The notes beneath the pieces are model-generated. The model worked only from the letters and a program-made list of their open reading frames with translations, was not told the DNA's origin and made no database searches. A DNA stretch of 64,000 nucleotides, taken from NCBI GenBank assembly GCA_018296165.2, contig JACKQL020000004.1, forward strand, positions 1 through 64,000. Direction: 5' to 3'. Of the stretch, positions 49,248 to 60,314 are shown piece by piece. This DNA comes from Termitomyces sp. T153 (taxonomy: Eukaryota; Basidiomycota; Agaricomycetes; Agaricales; Lyophyllaceae). The position numbers and the translations under genes were made by a program. How positions within the stretch are numbered: position 1 is the first letter of the stretch; each line of letters begins with the position of its first letter.

Positions 49248-51911
49248 GTGTCAGGCAGGGCGAGCTGTTGCCTCCTTACACCACCGGCTCGCCCTAACCC
49301 AGCATCAGGCAAAGGCCCCCCGTCTCTCGGCTTTTCATTTTTGGACACTCTCGATATCTCTATCCCAATCCCTCCCCCTCGCCCCAACACTGACCCACGG
49401 GCGAACGCTCCCCTTGACGACACATCCGCGCTGCCTCACGTCTCCTCCACGCTCAACGAGGCAGCATGGCTTTATTATTTACATGAGTACCCCGAGCAGC
49501 AATTTGTATCTACGTTACTACAAATCATACGCTTTGGCGCCAACCTGGGTTTCTCGGGGGCGCGCGACATCAGTCAGACGTGCACGAACCTCAAATCTGC
49601 AATGGCAGATCCCTCCGTCGTCGCAGCCATATCTGCCGACATCACCGCGCAAATCGCCAGCGGGCGAACCCTGGGGCCGTTTGCCTCTCCACCGTTCACC
49701 AACTTCCGAACTTCGCCCATTGGGGCAGTCACGAGGAAACGATCTTCGAAGGTGCGCCGTATACACCACCTTTCTTGGCCGGAAGGAACTTCCGTGAACG
49801 ACGGAATAACCGACGCGGAAGCCACAATTAACTACGATATGGTGGATAAGGCAATACGCGACCTCATCGCGTCTGGTCCAGGCTCCCAGATGTTGAAGCT
49901 GGACCTCGAAGCAGCTTTCCGCCACATCCCGGTGCGACACGAAGACTGGCCACTCCTAGGCTTCGAATGGCGGGGAAAGCTCTACTATGACATAGTTCTC
50001 GCGTTCGGGGCACGATCAGCGCCCTATATTTTCAACCTCTTCGCCGAGGCCCTCCACTGGATCCTGCAACGTAATATTCCAGCACGCATACGCCATTACC
50101 TTGACGATTTCCTCGCCATTTTTCCGCCGGTCACCCCCATTTCACTCGTCAACAAATCCCTCGCGTGGACTCTCAAATTAGGCAGACAACTGGGGCTCAC
50201 CTTCCAACCCTCCAAAATCGTCGGTCCCGCCACGACAATCGAGTTTCTCGGCCTGGAACTTGACTCCGTCACGATGGAGGTCCGCCTCCCCGCTGAGAAA
50301 CTGGACTACCTCCGGGACCTCACCGCGAGTTGGGCCGCGCGGCGCAGCGCCACACGCAAGGAGCTTGAAGAACTCACCGGGTTCCTCCAGTTCGCCTCGC
50401 AAGTCATTCCCGTCGCCCGCGCTTTCATCCGCGCAATCTACGACTTCACTTCATCTTTCCCTGCTTCTCCGTTTGCCAAACGCCACATTCCTCGCGCAGC
50501 CCGGCGGGACATAGAATGGTGGCGCACGGTCGCACCAGTCTGGAACGGGGTTCGATTCATTTTACCTTCTCGCGACGCACTCAACATCTACACGGATGCA
50601 AGCGGCAAAAAAGGCCTGGGGGGCCATCTCGGTTCCAAATGGTTTGCCGCCCGCTGCCCGCGACGTCTCCGACGGGAACACATCCAAGTCAAGGAAATGC
50701 TCGCAGTAGTATACGCCGTCTTATGCTGGGGCAACGATTTTAGGGGGAAGCACATTATCTTCCATGTGGACAACGACGCGGTCTTTAACGCGATACGGAA
50801 CAAGTCAATACGGTCTGCAGCCACAATGAAGTTTGTGCGCCACTTGATCGCTCTGGCATGCCGGCTGGATTTTTCATTTTCTTCTGAGTGGCTCTCTTCC
50901 TCTGAAAATTGCATCGCTGACGCCGCGTCCCGCTTTTCTTTTTCACGCATGTTCACAATGGCTCCCTGGCTCGATCAGAAGCCAAGCTCGAAGCGCCTCC
51001 AGCTTGGTGGTACCAACAAAATCGGCACCACCCCCAAACCGTCGCATTTTACTTATGGCACGGCCTCGCCTCGAGCACCAGACGCACGTACTCAACCGGT
51101 CAACGCCAATTCATCCTCCACGTCCAACTTAACAACCTCTATAACCCCGACGGTTCCATCCTCCCCGCTTCCGAGCCAGCCGTCCTGTCATGGGTTGCGA
51201 GCATCGGCGGCCGCGTCCAGCCCAAGACCATCAAGGCCTACCTCTCTGCAGTCCGCTCCCTCCACGTCGACGCAAACCTTCCCTTCTCCGCCGTTGAGTC
51301 GCCCCTGGTCCAGCGTCTTATCCGGGGCATTAAGCGCTACCACGGCGAACGCGAGCGGCGCCCAGTACAACCCATCACCCTCCCCATCCTCTCCACTCTC
51401 CTGGCGCAGCTTCGCCCAGGCACCATCCCCGGTCACACCGCCGTGTACGCCGCATGCTGCCTGGCATACTCAGGCCTGCTCCGCAGCGGGGAATTCACGG
51501 TTGGCAAGGGCAACAAGTTCAGCGCCAGCCTTAACCTCACCCGAAAAGACATTCAGTTCCTTCCCACTTTCGAACACGCCACGCACGCTCGACTCACTCT
51601 CCCAGCCTCCAAGACCGACCCCTTCAGGAAGGGGGTCACGATCATGGTTGCTGCAGCACCAGGCCGCCCATCCTGCCCCGTCACCGCACTCAAGGCACTC
51701 TTCACAGAACTCCCCCGGGACGGGAATGCCCCTCTATTCGAGCAGCCGGACGGAAGGGCCCTCTCTTACTCATACTTTGTTGACACCATACGTGATGCGT
51801 TATCTAAAGCCGGCATCAGCCCGCACACATACGCAGGTCACAGCTTCCGTCGCGGCGCAGCATCGGCAGCGGCAGCGGCGGGATACTCGGACTACGAAAT
51901 ACAGCTGTTAG
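49248..51911 (+). CDS. Ngaro reverse transcriptase-RNase H (in frame with gag)
   Basis: An open frame of 887 codons beginning immediately after the gag UAG; the first codon is GTG and the first ATG comes only near codon 119. RT motifs: LKLDLEAAFRHIPV (Asp about 219), FGARSAPYIFN, YLDDFLAIF (284-292) and FLGLELD. RNase H: IYTDASGKKGLGGHL (Asp about 450), VKEMLAVVYAV (Glu about 483), FHVDNDAVFNAI (Asp about 508/510), IADAASRF (Asp about 558). Codons after about 575 are low-complexity Ser/Pro/Thr and represent out-of-frame reading of the recombinase gene, so the real product probably ends or changes frame near 50930-51000. Confidence 0.92.
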   Translation: MSGRASCCLLTPPARPNPASGKGPPSLGFSFLDTLDISIPIPPPRPNTDPRANAPLDDTSALPHVSSTLNEAAWLYYLHEYPEQQFVSTLLQIIRFGANLGFSGARDISQTCTNLKSAMADPSVVAAISADITAQIASGRTLGPFASPPFTNFRTSPIGAVTRKRSSKVRRIHHLSWPEGTSVNDGITDAEATINYDMVDKAIRDLIASGPGSQMLKLDLEAAFRHIPVRHEDWPLLGFEWRGKLYYDIVLAFGARSAPYIFNLFAEALHWILQRNIPARIRHYLDDFLAIFPPVTPISLVNKSLAWTLKLGRQLGLTFQPSKIVGPATTIEFLGLELDSVTMEVRLPAEKLDYLRDLTASWAARRSATRKELEELTGFLQFASQVIPVARAFIRAIYDFTSSFPASPFAKRHIPRAARRDIEWWRTVAPVWNGVRFILPSRDALNIYTDASGKKGLGGHLGSKWFAARCPRRLRREHIQVKEMLAVVYAVLCWGNDFRGKHIIFHVDNDAVFNAIRNKSIRSAATMKFVRHLIALACRLDFSFSSEWLSSSENCIADAASRFSFSRMFTMAPWLDQKPSSKRLQLGGTNKIGTTPKPSHFTYGTASPRAPDARTQPVNANSSSTSNLTTSITPTVPSSPLPSQPSCHGLRASAAASSPRPSRPTSLQSAPSTSTQTFPSPPLSRPWSSVLSGALSATTANASGAQYNPSPSPSSPLSWRSFAQAPSPVTPPCTPHAAWHTQACSAAGNSRLARATSSAPALTSPEKTFSSFPLSNTPRTLDSLSQPPRPTPSGRGSRSWLLQHQAAHPAPSPHSRHSSQNSPGTGMPLYSSSRTEGPSLTHTLLTPYVMRYLKPASARTHTQVTASVAAQHRQRQRRDTRTTKYSC

Positions 51912-52057
51912 GTCGCTGGCGAAGCGACTCTTACAAGCTGTACATAGATAATGACCCGGCAAGGATCCTTCACCTCTCATCACTCCTCCACTTGGCCTCT
52001 ACTCACCTCACCCCTTTCGAACCTCCGGCTCTTCGGGATTACACTGCCATGGCTTGA
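50921..52057 (+). CDS. Ngaro tyrosine recombinase (-1 frame relative to RT)
   Basis: Opens after a TGA near 50918 and runs to TGA at 52055-52057, which lies inside B1. Catalytic marks: Arg in YSGLLRSGEFT, AGHSFRRGAA (H-x-x-R), LLGRWRSDSYKLYI with the nucleophilic Tyr. The N-terminal helices (TYSTGQRQFILHVQ, IKAYLSAVRSLHVDANLPF, RLIRGIKRYHGERERRP) match the core-binding domain. No ATG precedes the first conserved block, so it is probably made by -1 frameshifting from the RT frame or from a spliced mRNA. It would integrate the circular cDNA. Confidence 0.9.
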   Translation, partial: RRVPLFFFTHVHNGSLARSEAKLEAPPAWWYQQNRHHPQTVAFYLWHGLASSTRRTYSTGQRQFILHVQLNNLYNPDGSILPASEPAVLSWVASIGGRVQPKTIKAYLSAVRSLHVDANLPFSAVESPLVQRLIRGIKRYHGERERRPVQPITLPILSTLLAQLRPGTIPGHTAVYAACCLAYSGLLRSGEFTVGKGNKFSASLNLTRKDIQFLPTFEHATHARLTLPASKTDPFRKGVTIMVAAAPGRPSCPVTALKALFTELPRDGNAPLFEQPDGRALSYSYFVDTIRDALSKAGISPHTYAGHSFRRGAASAAAAAGYSDYEIQLLGRWRSDSYKLYIDNDPARILHLSSLLHLASTHLTPFEPPALRDYTAMA

Positions 52058-52244
52058 GTTTTCGGCCCCCCTCTCTCTCGGGAGAGGGAACCGACGCTCG
52101 AGAACTCCTCAGGACTCAAGAAAATATCATTTCTTTCCGCAACACTTGGCTAGCCCGATTTAAGCTCTTCAACAAATTCATACCATCATTCTCACCCTAT
52201 TCCGCTCTCTCATTAACTCTACGCTCACCAGCTCCGAATTAATG
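52052..52244 (+). repeat. Split direct repeat B1
   Basis: Starts GCTTGAGTTTTCGG, including the recombinase stop codon, and ends CTCCGAATTAATG, abutting A2. Matches B2 with offset 593. Confidence 0.92.
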
Positions 52245-52536
52245 GTCCGGGCAAAGTGATGGAGGATTGCCCGGGGTTAATTCGGGCGACAACCAGAATG
52301 CCGCGCCCCCTGTTCAACCCGTCACACCATCACATCCGGCCACCCTTCATTGTCTGGCCAACCCTTTCATTGTAATAATTCACTTAAATATCTGCGAGCG
52401 CAGCAACGACAACCCAATCGTCTCACACTGCGCTCGCAGGTAAGTAACTTACCTTTACTTACAATCATCGTCTCACACTGCGCTCGCAGCCGCGTTTTAT
52501 TAGACACCCACATTACATCACGCGTCATTTTCGATC
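52244..52536 (+). repeat. Split direct repeat A2
   Basis: Second copy of A. B1 and A2 overlap by one G at the junction AATG/GTCCGGG, the expected crossover point of the circular intermediate. Confidence 0.92.
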
Positions 52537-52644
52537 CCCTCCCACCATCCCTGTTCCTTATAATTCTATACGTCACTCTACAGTCTACAGTTACATTCTC
52601 TCACTACTTACAACACTCACTCTTAAAGTAGTCCCCTCGTGTTA

Positions 52645-52837
52645 GCTTGAGTTTTCGGCCCCCCTCTCTCTCGGGAGAGGGAACCGACGCTCGAGAACTC
52701 CTCAGGACTCAAGAAAATATCATTTCTTTCCGCAACACTTGGCTAGCCCGATTTAAGCTCTTCAACAAATTCATACCATCATTCTCACCCTATTCCGCTC
52801 TCTCATTAACTCTACGCTCACCAGCTCCGAATTAATG
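52645..52837 (+). repeat. Split direct repeat B2, right end of the element
   Basis: Second copy of B, ending GAATTAATG. The bases after it (ACAATCAG) are host DNA. Confidence 0.92.
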
Positions 52838-52856
52838 ACAATCAGATAAGATTCAT

Positions 52857-52947
52857 CCTGCCACGTGGTCAATTCTGCTGATTACTTACCGAAGTCAAGA
52901 CAACGTTCGCCCACGACACTGACTCAATCAGTCCCATTCGCGGGAGG
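52857..52947. repeat. Right copy of the diverged flanking repeat; DPM3 promoter-proximal region
   Basis: Same order of blocks as 47881-47950. It lies 58-148 bp before the DPM3 start codon, so it probably contains promoter elements. Confidence 0.65.
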
Positions 52948-53004
52948 AGAACGCACTCACTTCCTTGTAGGCCAACCTTCACTCAGAAATCCTCGAACTT
53001 GAAA

Positions 53005-53644
53005 ATGACAATGACTCGCGCGACACGTGTGGGCGCAGTCGCTGCTGTATTAACAACTCTCTACCTCCTGGTATTCTTCCAAACCATCACTGTTCCTTTC
53101 TTTGAAGACAAAGTCGTGAAGGAGATTATTCCTGTGGTGTGTGACATTTACATTCATCCGGAACTCTTCTGATCAATCCATCTTTGGGGTTGCAGTTTCC
53201 GTGGTGGCTTCTCGTCTCATTCGGTTCATACGCCCTTTGGTCTCTCGGAATGGGCATTTTCTCCTTTAGAGACTGTCCGGAGGCATACACAGAACTTCTG
53301 CAAGTGAGTTTTAGTTCTGCCTCTCTGCCGTAACATTATATACAATTGTTTCTATCGATTACTCCAATGTTCTTCCTTGGGTCCGTCATCATTCATTATA
53401 TATTCCTGGACTCTATATGTTCTCTTTTTTTTTGTAATAATGCGCCAAGCGCATAGACCGTACTCCAGGGACCTGAGTCTTGTCCCACGTCCAGTCTTGA
53501 CTTTTCTACTGACTCCGCCGATGTCCAATTCTTCTCGACCTTATCGGTTCCTGGATTCTAACTGAAACTTTTTTTCTCGTTTTATCTCAGGAGATCTCAC
53601 AGGCAAAGAATGACTTGCGATCACGAGGGGTGACTGTTGACTGA
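53005..53644 (+). CDS. DPM3: Dolichol-phosphate mannosyltransferase subunit 3
   Basis: Three exons (53005-53136, 53196-53303, 53591-53644) give 97 aa. Two membrane helices (GAVAAVLTTLYLLVFFQ and WWLLVSFGSYALWSLGMGIF) are followed by the family signature DCPEAYTELLQEISQAKNDLRSRG. DPM3 anchors the catalytic subunit DPM1 in the ER membrane to make dolichyl-phosphate mannose for N-glycans, O-mannose and GPI anchors. The second intron (287 nt) is long for this genome. MTRATR at 53011 is an alternative start. Confidence 0.95.
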
Positions 53645-56600
53645 TACTCAAGGTGTTTGGCGTTGGAAGCCTTCTGTGTATATCATCGCTATTTTTACAA
53701 GGCACGCAAGACAAGCCTCCTGTGGTATCAGCAACCCCAAAATTATTTGAGGCACTTTCCACGCGTTCTTGTGTTTGACTCTTTCTGGAATGCGTCAAAT
53801 GAACGCCAAGACCTGAATGAAGCAGGAACGCATGGCGAATGTCAGCCTAAAGGCGCTCACGAGCGTGAATGTCTAGCCGACGCCGATTAATATGTCGAGT
53901 TGATACTAATGTCATCTTTGGAGGACTTGAACGTCGTCGCCTAGCATGCCTTCTCGGGTTTGACATCCGATCTTGAATTGATAAACTCCTCGGCGGGCGA
54001 GAACAGCTTCTTTGGCTGTGAACGCGAAACTGTCAATTTGTATGTCTACATAAGTAATGGTAAAATATATTGCGCCAACTTTCCTTGTAGTCATGTGTTC
54101 AACCGCGTATTCGGTTTCTACCGGTGCTTCTGTCGTTTATTTCTGATGAGGATTGGCGATTCTGTCGTCGAACTGTTGCAGTTCGCATGGAGTAACTTCT
54201 TTCGACTTCTGGCAATTGCCTGACCGAGAAACCTATCACTGAGGCTCAACGTCGCCTGACGATGATAACTTAATTTCAGTCTTCTCTGGCTCACAACTTC
54301 CTATCTAGACCATCTACTCCTCAGTTCTCGATTGATCTTCACTGTCATGAGTGGGAATTGAAGAGTCTCTTTCGGAATCCGTTGAAAAAAATCATAAATA
54401 TCAATTATGCAAAAGGTATTGGATATGCATCCGTGTGCCTCGGTTCACAGAGAAGAAAACCAGTTCGCGAACGACATGCAGTTTGTTTCCTTCCTGTGAC
54501 GACATGGACATTCCGCCGGGACAAGCATCACATCCTTCAATCGATCTTGGGAATCTCAGGGGTCAGGGTTTCAGACCTTGGTACGACATCTCATCGACGC
54601 CACGGCTCTGTGGTATGAGAAAGACACTCTTCGATATTGCCTTCTCGATGGCCGGTCGTGACGTCTTTGGCAAGGTGGATGCTTGACACAGATGTAGATC
54701 GCTAGATGGATCGTGGGACGTTCTCAGGCTCACTCTTACTTTCTCATCATGTTTCCAGTTCGTCTGTACAATTTATGTTCCGAACATTTCATATCTGACC
54801 ATAGTGGACGTATCTTTGTATGTCATTCCCCAATGTCCTTATGGAAACATGGTGTGTATTTACTCGCGAAGTGACCGGGTGAAGTCTTGCACTTGCATAT
54901 ATACCTGTCATTACTAAGGAATCATGGTCATATATATTCCACTGATGGACCCGCCATCTTTGATGTGTCTGCAACGATCTCCAGAGAAAACATGATGTAC
55001 CCTTCACACAAATTCAACCATCAAAACCACACGATACACGGATGGAGTCTACATATAAGGTTTCATTCTCAGCGCTAACATATATTTCATTCTCATTGTG
55101 TTACCATCCTTCAGTTTATTTGAGATCTATCTACACAAGATTTACTCCCACGTTGTTGTTACTGCTGTAATCCAGCGCCCGGGGCACCTTCCCTTCACCT
55201 CAAGAATTGTTACATGAGGTATATGTAGTATGTTGGTTCTTCGCCAGGTGATGATTTACAGACATTCTTACTCCGGTCAGACACATTTTTAATTATGCTC
55301 TGTAGTCACCTCTCGGCGCTAACATAGGTTTCGTTGTCGTCATGTTACCATCTACACACCTGTGTCACGGTTACGATTGTAGACCCATAAACTTGGGCAA
55401 GAGGGGTCGACCGCCGTTCGCCTTTCGAAGATATCATTAACCTATCGTAATGACGTTAATGCACTAGGAGAGTAGGAGCAATATCGAGGATGGCTGTAGT
55501 ATCACGTCTAAATAACCTTCTGCGGGGCGAACGCTCTAAGGATGACTTCTTGCGACCCAGGTCAATGACAACGCAGTGATGGTGGTTTGCGTGATAAGAG
55601 TATAATGGGCGGAGGACAGCGTAAAATTGAAATTGACATATAGTCTCCAATTTTGGTCAGCTCGCGTACTTTGTGAAATTCTTATTGGCCTTCAGACTGA
55701 TTGAAGCTATCGGTGATGCACTTTAAAAATGTGGCGTGAGTGGCGAAAGTGGCTATCCCGAGGAATACCTTTGTTGTAATAGATAGAAGTCACCCAAGTC
55801 AAAATCTTAATGCCAGAAAGGTTCAAGAAGGAATTTAACCTTTCCTGTGAGAAAACCCTCTGGCTAGAGTAGAGAAAGCTGTAGTCTGAAATCCTTGTTA
55901 CCAGAGAGGGCTATAGATTGATTTCTTCAGCACAACAAGAGACCAAATATGTATTTCGCGGTGAAACACCTTGTAACTGACAGTCATTGTTCGGCTCTAG
56001 AGGTCACAAAAGCTAACTTTCTTTGTGGCGAGAATGATCGGCTACGGGATAACTAACGCTAGGGAGGAGACTCGGAAACTAATCTGCAAGATGACCCGTA
56101 TAATGAAAAGTCTTCAAGAAATAACGAATGGCATGCCTCTTTGATTTTCCGACTCGGATGTGAAGAAAGAAAAATGCCGACTCGGAGATTCGAAAACGAA
56201 AACCCGTATATCTTTATCTATGACGTCGTCAAGCATAACCATTTATCGCCTTCCATGGAAACTGGGAACGTTAAACATCGGCGATACCGGAAAATAATTA
56301 TTAGAGTTGGAGATCGAGCGAACCCGTGAAGTCGGGGCGATGCGCAAAGATAACGCCTACACAATCAGGCTGCAGGCGTGCAAGTGTGTGCCTTCAATGA
56401 TACTAAAGCGCCGGTAGTATCGATAGCATCATGCGCAAGGATCTTCGACACGTCTGTCTGCGAAATATTGGGATGCCTCTCTCCACGCCCCAGTTAACTT
56501 CTTCGTGATGACTCCGAGATCTTTTCTCCTTAGTTTAAGCCCTTTAATGATGTGGCTCCTGTATTGTACATCGATTAATTAATGACGCAAGTTGTAGCGA

Positions 56601-57956
56601 TCCGCTAGATTTACCTATCGGAATGAGTATCACTTACTTCTCTATTTCGGATCTCACCAAGGCCAGTACCTTTCAGCTGCCGTGGAGCATGTGGATTCCA
56701 TTATTAGTAGTCTTGATGATTTCCTATTTAGCAGATCGATTAGAGTACGTAGTAAAGGAGTGAGCGGAAGTCTGGAAGAACGCCGTCACAATCACGACAA
56801 TGCACCCCTTGACTGAATCACCGTTCCTCGACACCGGATCAGCTCCGCTGCTAATCAGATTATGCACACTCCTCCGAGTGCGAAATAATCCGCTTGAACC
56901 GAGCCGGGTTCTTCAAGTCGAGTTCAGCTGAGCTTCCTGGGATATCGTGCATGGGTGTATGTAATCGATTGACATCTAGCCGGGCACGATGGAAACCGCG
57001 AATGCAAGCTCTCGGATAGTGGCGGTGGGGCTTCGTCTCCGAGTCGGAGAATGAAGTCGATATATGTACTTATCCAGAACGACAAAGTATCAGATGACAG
57101 TCAGAATCTGATATCACAAAAACTTGAAGTTCCTGCCGAAGAGGAGTCATGTCAGCAAGTACGAAATGGACGATGTCTGTTGGCCCAGCGCCGGGGGTAT
57201 GGCCATTGGTGACATCATTGATCCATCTCCCGTCGGGATTCGGGAAACCTATCCGACACCCGAAGTTGGTCACGGTGTATGTGCAAATAGATGGAAAACA
57301 CACGCGACTCGCAGGGTTGTGGTTGAGCCGACTCGGAGGGTGAGGAGCAACATCGTGTGGGCAGCAGATTTAACGTCAGTCGGCATCCCAGATGGGAGAT
57401 CAAAGAGTAAGCAAGTCCTTACTACTACAAGCTATTCCAGAAGAAGTAAAAGCTAGTATTCCAGAGTAAGTGAGACGGTTCCAATTACCTCAGGTCTCCG
57501 AACAACAACCACCGCACGCCTCCTTTAGCTCTCAATTGGGCATCTGTACGGTATACAAGGCTCCCCCTATTGATACCTGTCTAGGTCCCTGCAACCACAT
57601 TCTTGGCCTGTTCATGGCTTTTCAGCTCTCCATAGTGGATCCACCTATTTACCTCTCAAATAATGTGTCCCGCTTCTTTCAGTTCGTCAAAAATGCACCC
57701 TCTCATGTATCTACCTATGTCCAGGGATACTGATTGAGATGCGCGGCCCGCGATACCGAACCTGAGGCCTGAACCTTCCGTGACACGGTATGGCTTTACA
57801 GACTAGTGCTGACCTCACGGCGCGATTTCATCCTTCATGAGGTTTTTCAACCTTACCTCTACCAGCTGATCACGCTTGTTTGCGCCTATGCCTCTGCGTT
57901 TCATCGTTTGGACAGCGGTTCTTTTTCTGCTGATTATTGATTGAAGTTCTAATGTA
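53645..57956. other. About 4.3 kb without a confident gene
   Basis: Short ORFs on both strands, the longest near 54351-54686 (111 codons, plus), with no recognisable domain or splice-consistent model. A short stretch CTCTCGGCGCTAACATA recurs, in part, at 55062 and 55310. Probably decayed repeat DNA. Confidence 0.45.
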
Positions 57957-58662
57957 AATCTTGAAATTGTAATCATTAAAATCTGAAGAATGATAACATG
58001 ATTATAATTGAATCTTGGAGGCTTAGTAAAGGGAACACGCATCAATCCTTTTACTCATTAAACCCTTCTTGAACAGAATGAGATGAATCATCAATCTGCA
58101 ATCTAAGTGCAAGCCGCCGAACGACAGACACGCTAGCAGTCGAAAACTTTCTACCTCGGATGTAGTGCGTGAGACTCGAGAGGCAGCGGCGTGAGCTGTA
58201 TCCTGGAACGAAGTCAGGACTAGAATTCCTGTACCTAAGAATGCTATTTAGGGATGACAATGCCATAAGAGCGCTGTTCTAGGTGGGAGGTTTCAACAGG
58301 ATTAGAAGAACCTCTATGTCACCGTCACTGACTGCATGAGAAATATTCAGTCAAAGAAGATGAGAACAAACAACGATCGTCCTGACAGAAGTCCGACTTC
58401 GGACATTTCGAGGTCCATAATTGTGATTTTGCTTAGTGATCCCGAGGTGTTCAAGATGCAGTGCGAAATTAGTTCAGGAGACAGAAAATTCATTCGGAAT
58501 GCGGGAGTATTTACTTCAGAGTTTTTCGTGATGAAGGGCATTATCCCTTCACTTGGAAACCCTCGTGAACAGAATCCGGGATAGAGAAGTCGACAGTGAA
58601 CTTGTGGTTATTATCAATCGTCATATTGCCATTTTGAGCGGCTCGTCGACGATAGGTCGGGA
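57957..58662. repeat. Dispersed repeat, copy 1
   Basis: Collinear with 62986-63600. Shared blocks include ATCTTGAAATTGT, ATTAAAAT, CTTGG.GG.CTTA, GGAATTCCTG.ACCTA.GAATG-like text with GCTATTTAG, AGAGCGC, GTCAC..CACTGACTGCA/GTCACCAACTGCA and TTCACTTCAGAGTTT. Many small indels and no intact ORF. Confidence 0.65.
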
Positions 58663-60314
58663 TTCAGCGCTTCCAAGTTGAAGGCAAGCATGTCACACTC
58701 GCCGAAATCGGAGCGAAAGTAGAGGAAGGAATGGTCGTGAGTATTATTCTAGTTTGAAAAATGTGCAAGGAATAGTGGTGCGAGATGACATTCGGGGATA
58801 AGACATGCCATATCAATGTCATAAGTGGAGATCGTGGGAATGTATGTTGTCTGACAATGAGGGAGTGGTCAGAGGTTGGAATGAATGATTCTCTTCACTG
58901 AGGATTTTGTTGCAAGGATAGGTTACGAGAGTGTTGAAGCGTACTACTGCACCTCCTCTTTACAACAATGGCAACCACGATGATCGCAGAAAATACTATC
59001 GAGGCGCCTTCAGCGATAGTAGGTAAGGCCACGGTCATGTTTGTGATCAGTCGACCTTTTCGACACTGAGATCGTTGAGATCAGCGGAGAGGCCATTGGG
59101 AGCTGGAATACAGTATGGGCGGATCAGCGTTGTAATCAGGTTTTGTCAAGGGACCTGGTACGGTTATTTTGATACAGTCTCGCCGTGTCTGGATTGTTGA
59201 AACGCTTGAATTCGAAGCTTGAGATTGATGGTCACCGCTTTCCAGGATGGATTACGTGATTGAATAAGGCCGTCCCAAACCCGCAGTACGTGTCGTAGGC
59301 GACAAGGTAAAGCGCAGTTGATTTGCTACTGCTATGATATACATGCAAGATATCCAGTTTGAGTTGAGTCAAGGATATTGATGACCGAGAGTATAAGAGT
59401 ATAATTTATCCAGAAGTGAGATGACGTCAGCCGCCCATTCCAAGCAGCGACTACCATCAATCTCAAGGTCCTTTGCGGCTTGTCTACAGGACACAGAATC
59501 ATCCATCGTTTTTGAACCGCAAAGGATGTCAAAAGTCTGTCATGAAACTTGATTTCAGAATGCCAGAGTACTATGACTCACAGTATTTGGAACAGCCTCA
59601 GCCATGTCAAGCCGAAGGTCAGTGCCTGCGTTCGTCAAATACCATCACTTCTGACATCTTCCTGGAGCCTGCAATCTTCAGAGTTGCTTATCGAAATACA
59701 CCTACGAACCGCAAAAGTGCGATCGAAGACTTCGCAAATTGTACGAATGTTGCCAGAGGATGTACGACTCGAAAAATGAAATGGGCACAGAGAGTACATC
59801 GCTCGAGTCGACAGCATGTCCGATGGAGATTGTTGTGAAGAGATGGCTGAAGGATAATCCAGGGCGAGGGAAAATATAGACCTGTATGTTGCATTTCAAT
59901 TGGTATTTCGATGGCTGGAACGGTTCTAGATGACATAATCATCGATAGGGCATATGATTATCGTGACGAGAGTGCCGAGGCAAATTTCCTGTCAAGATGT
60001 TTTAACCCTAGCCGTGCGAGGAGAAAATGTAACCAAATGAAAAAAATAACAGGCGGTATTGATAGATGTTTGCCAATACCCCTAATTCAAACGCTCGAGC
60101 TCACCATGTACGGTATACCTGCCCAGATGGATAAAAGAATGACAAAATTTATTCTGGTGAGTATAAAGAACGGTTCAACAGCCTTAAGAAATCTCGATAA
60201 TATGCAACCCGTCAACTAAAGACCGAACTCGATCCCAATCCAATCCTGTCAACAAATGACCGAACCCATCACTGTAAACCGTACGGGAGAGATCCCATTA
60301 ACAGATCAAGGATT
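58663..60314. other. Gene-poor stretch with two weak ORFs
   Basis: Plus-strand open segments at 59473-59838 and 59911-60219 have coding-like composition. The second contains NFLSRCFNPSRAR-like and PLIQTLELTMYGIP text that vaguely resembles agaric F-box/LRR proteins. They could not be joined and may be a decayed gene. Confidence 0.3.

Larger units (their letters stand above)
47985..52837 (+). mobile_element. Complete Ngaro-type tyrosine-recombinase retrotransposon
   Basis: The order A1 (47985-48277), ORFs, B1 (52052-52244), A2 (52244-52536), B2 (52645-52837) is the split direct repeat layout that defines Ngaro-like elements of the DIRS order. Gag-like protein, RT-RNase H and tyrosine recombinase are all encoded. 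A1/A2 (293 bp) and B1/B2 (193 bp) appear identical, so insertion is recent. No methyltransferase domain was seen. Replication is expected through a circular DNA integrated by the recombinase, without target-site duplication. It lies between the glutaredoxin and DPM3 genes. Confidence 0.93.

Noticed and set aside
50921..51911. C-terminal 300 codons of the RT frame as a genuine Ser/Pro-rich domain
   Set aside because: The same DNA in the -1 frame encodes a conserved tyrosine recombinase, so the Ser/Pro text is the out-of-frame reading.
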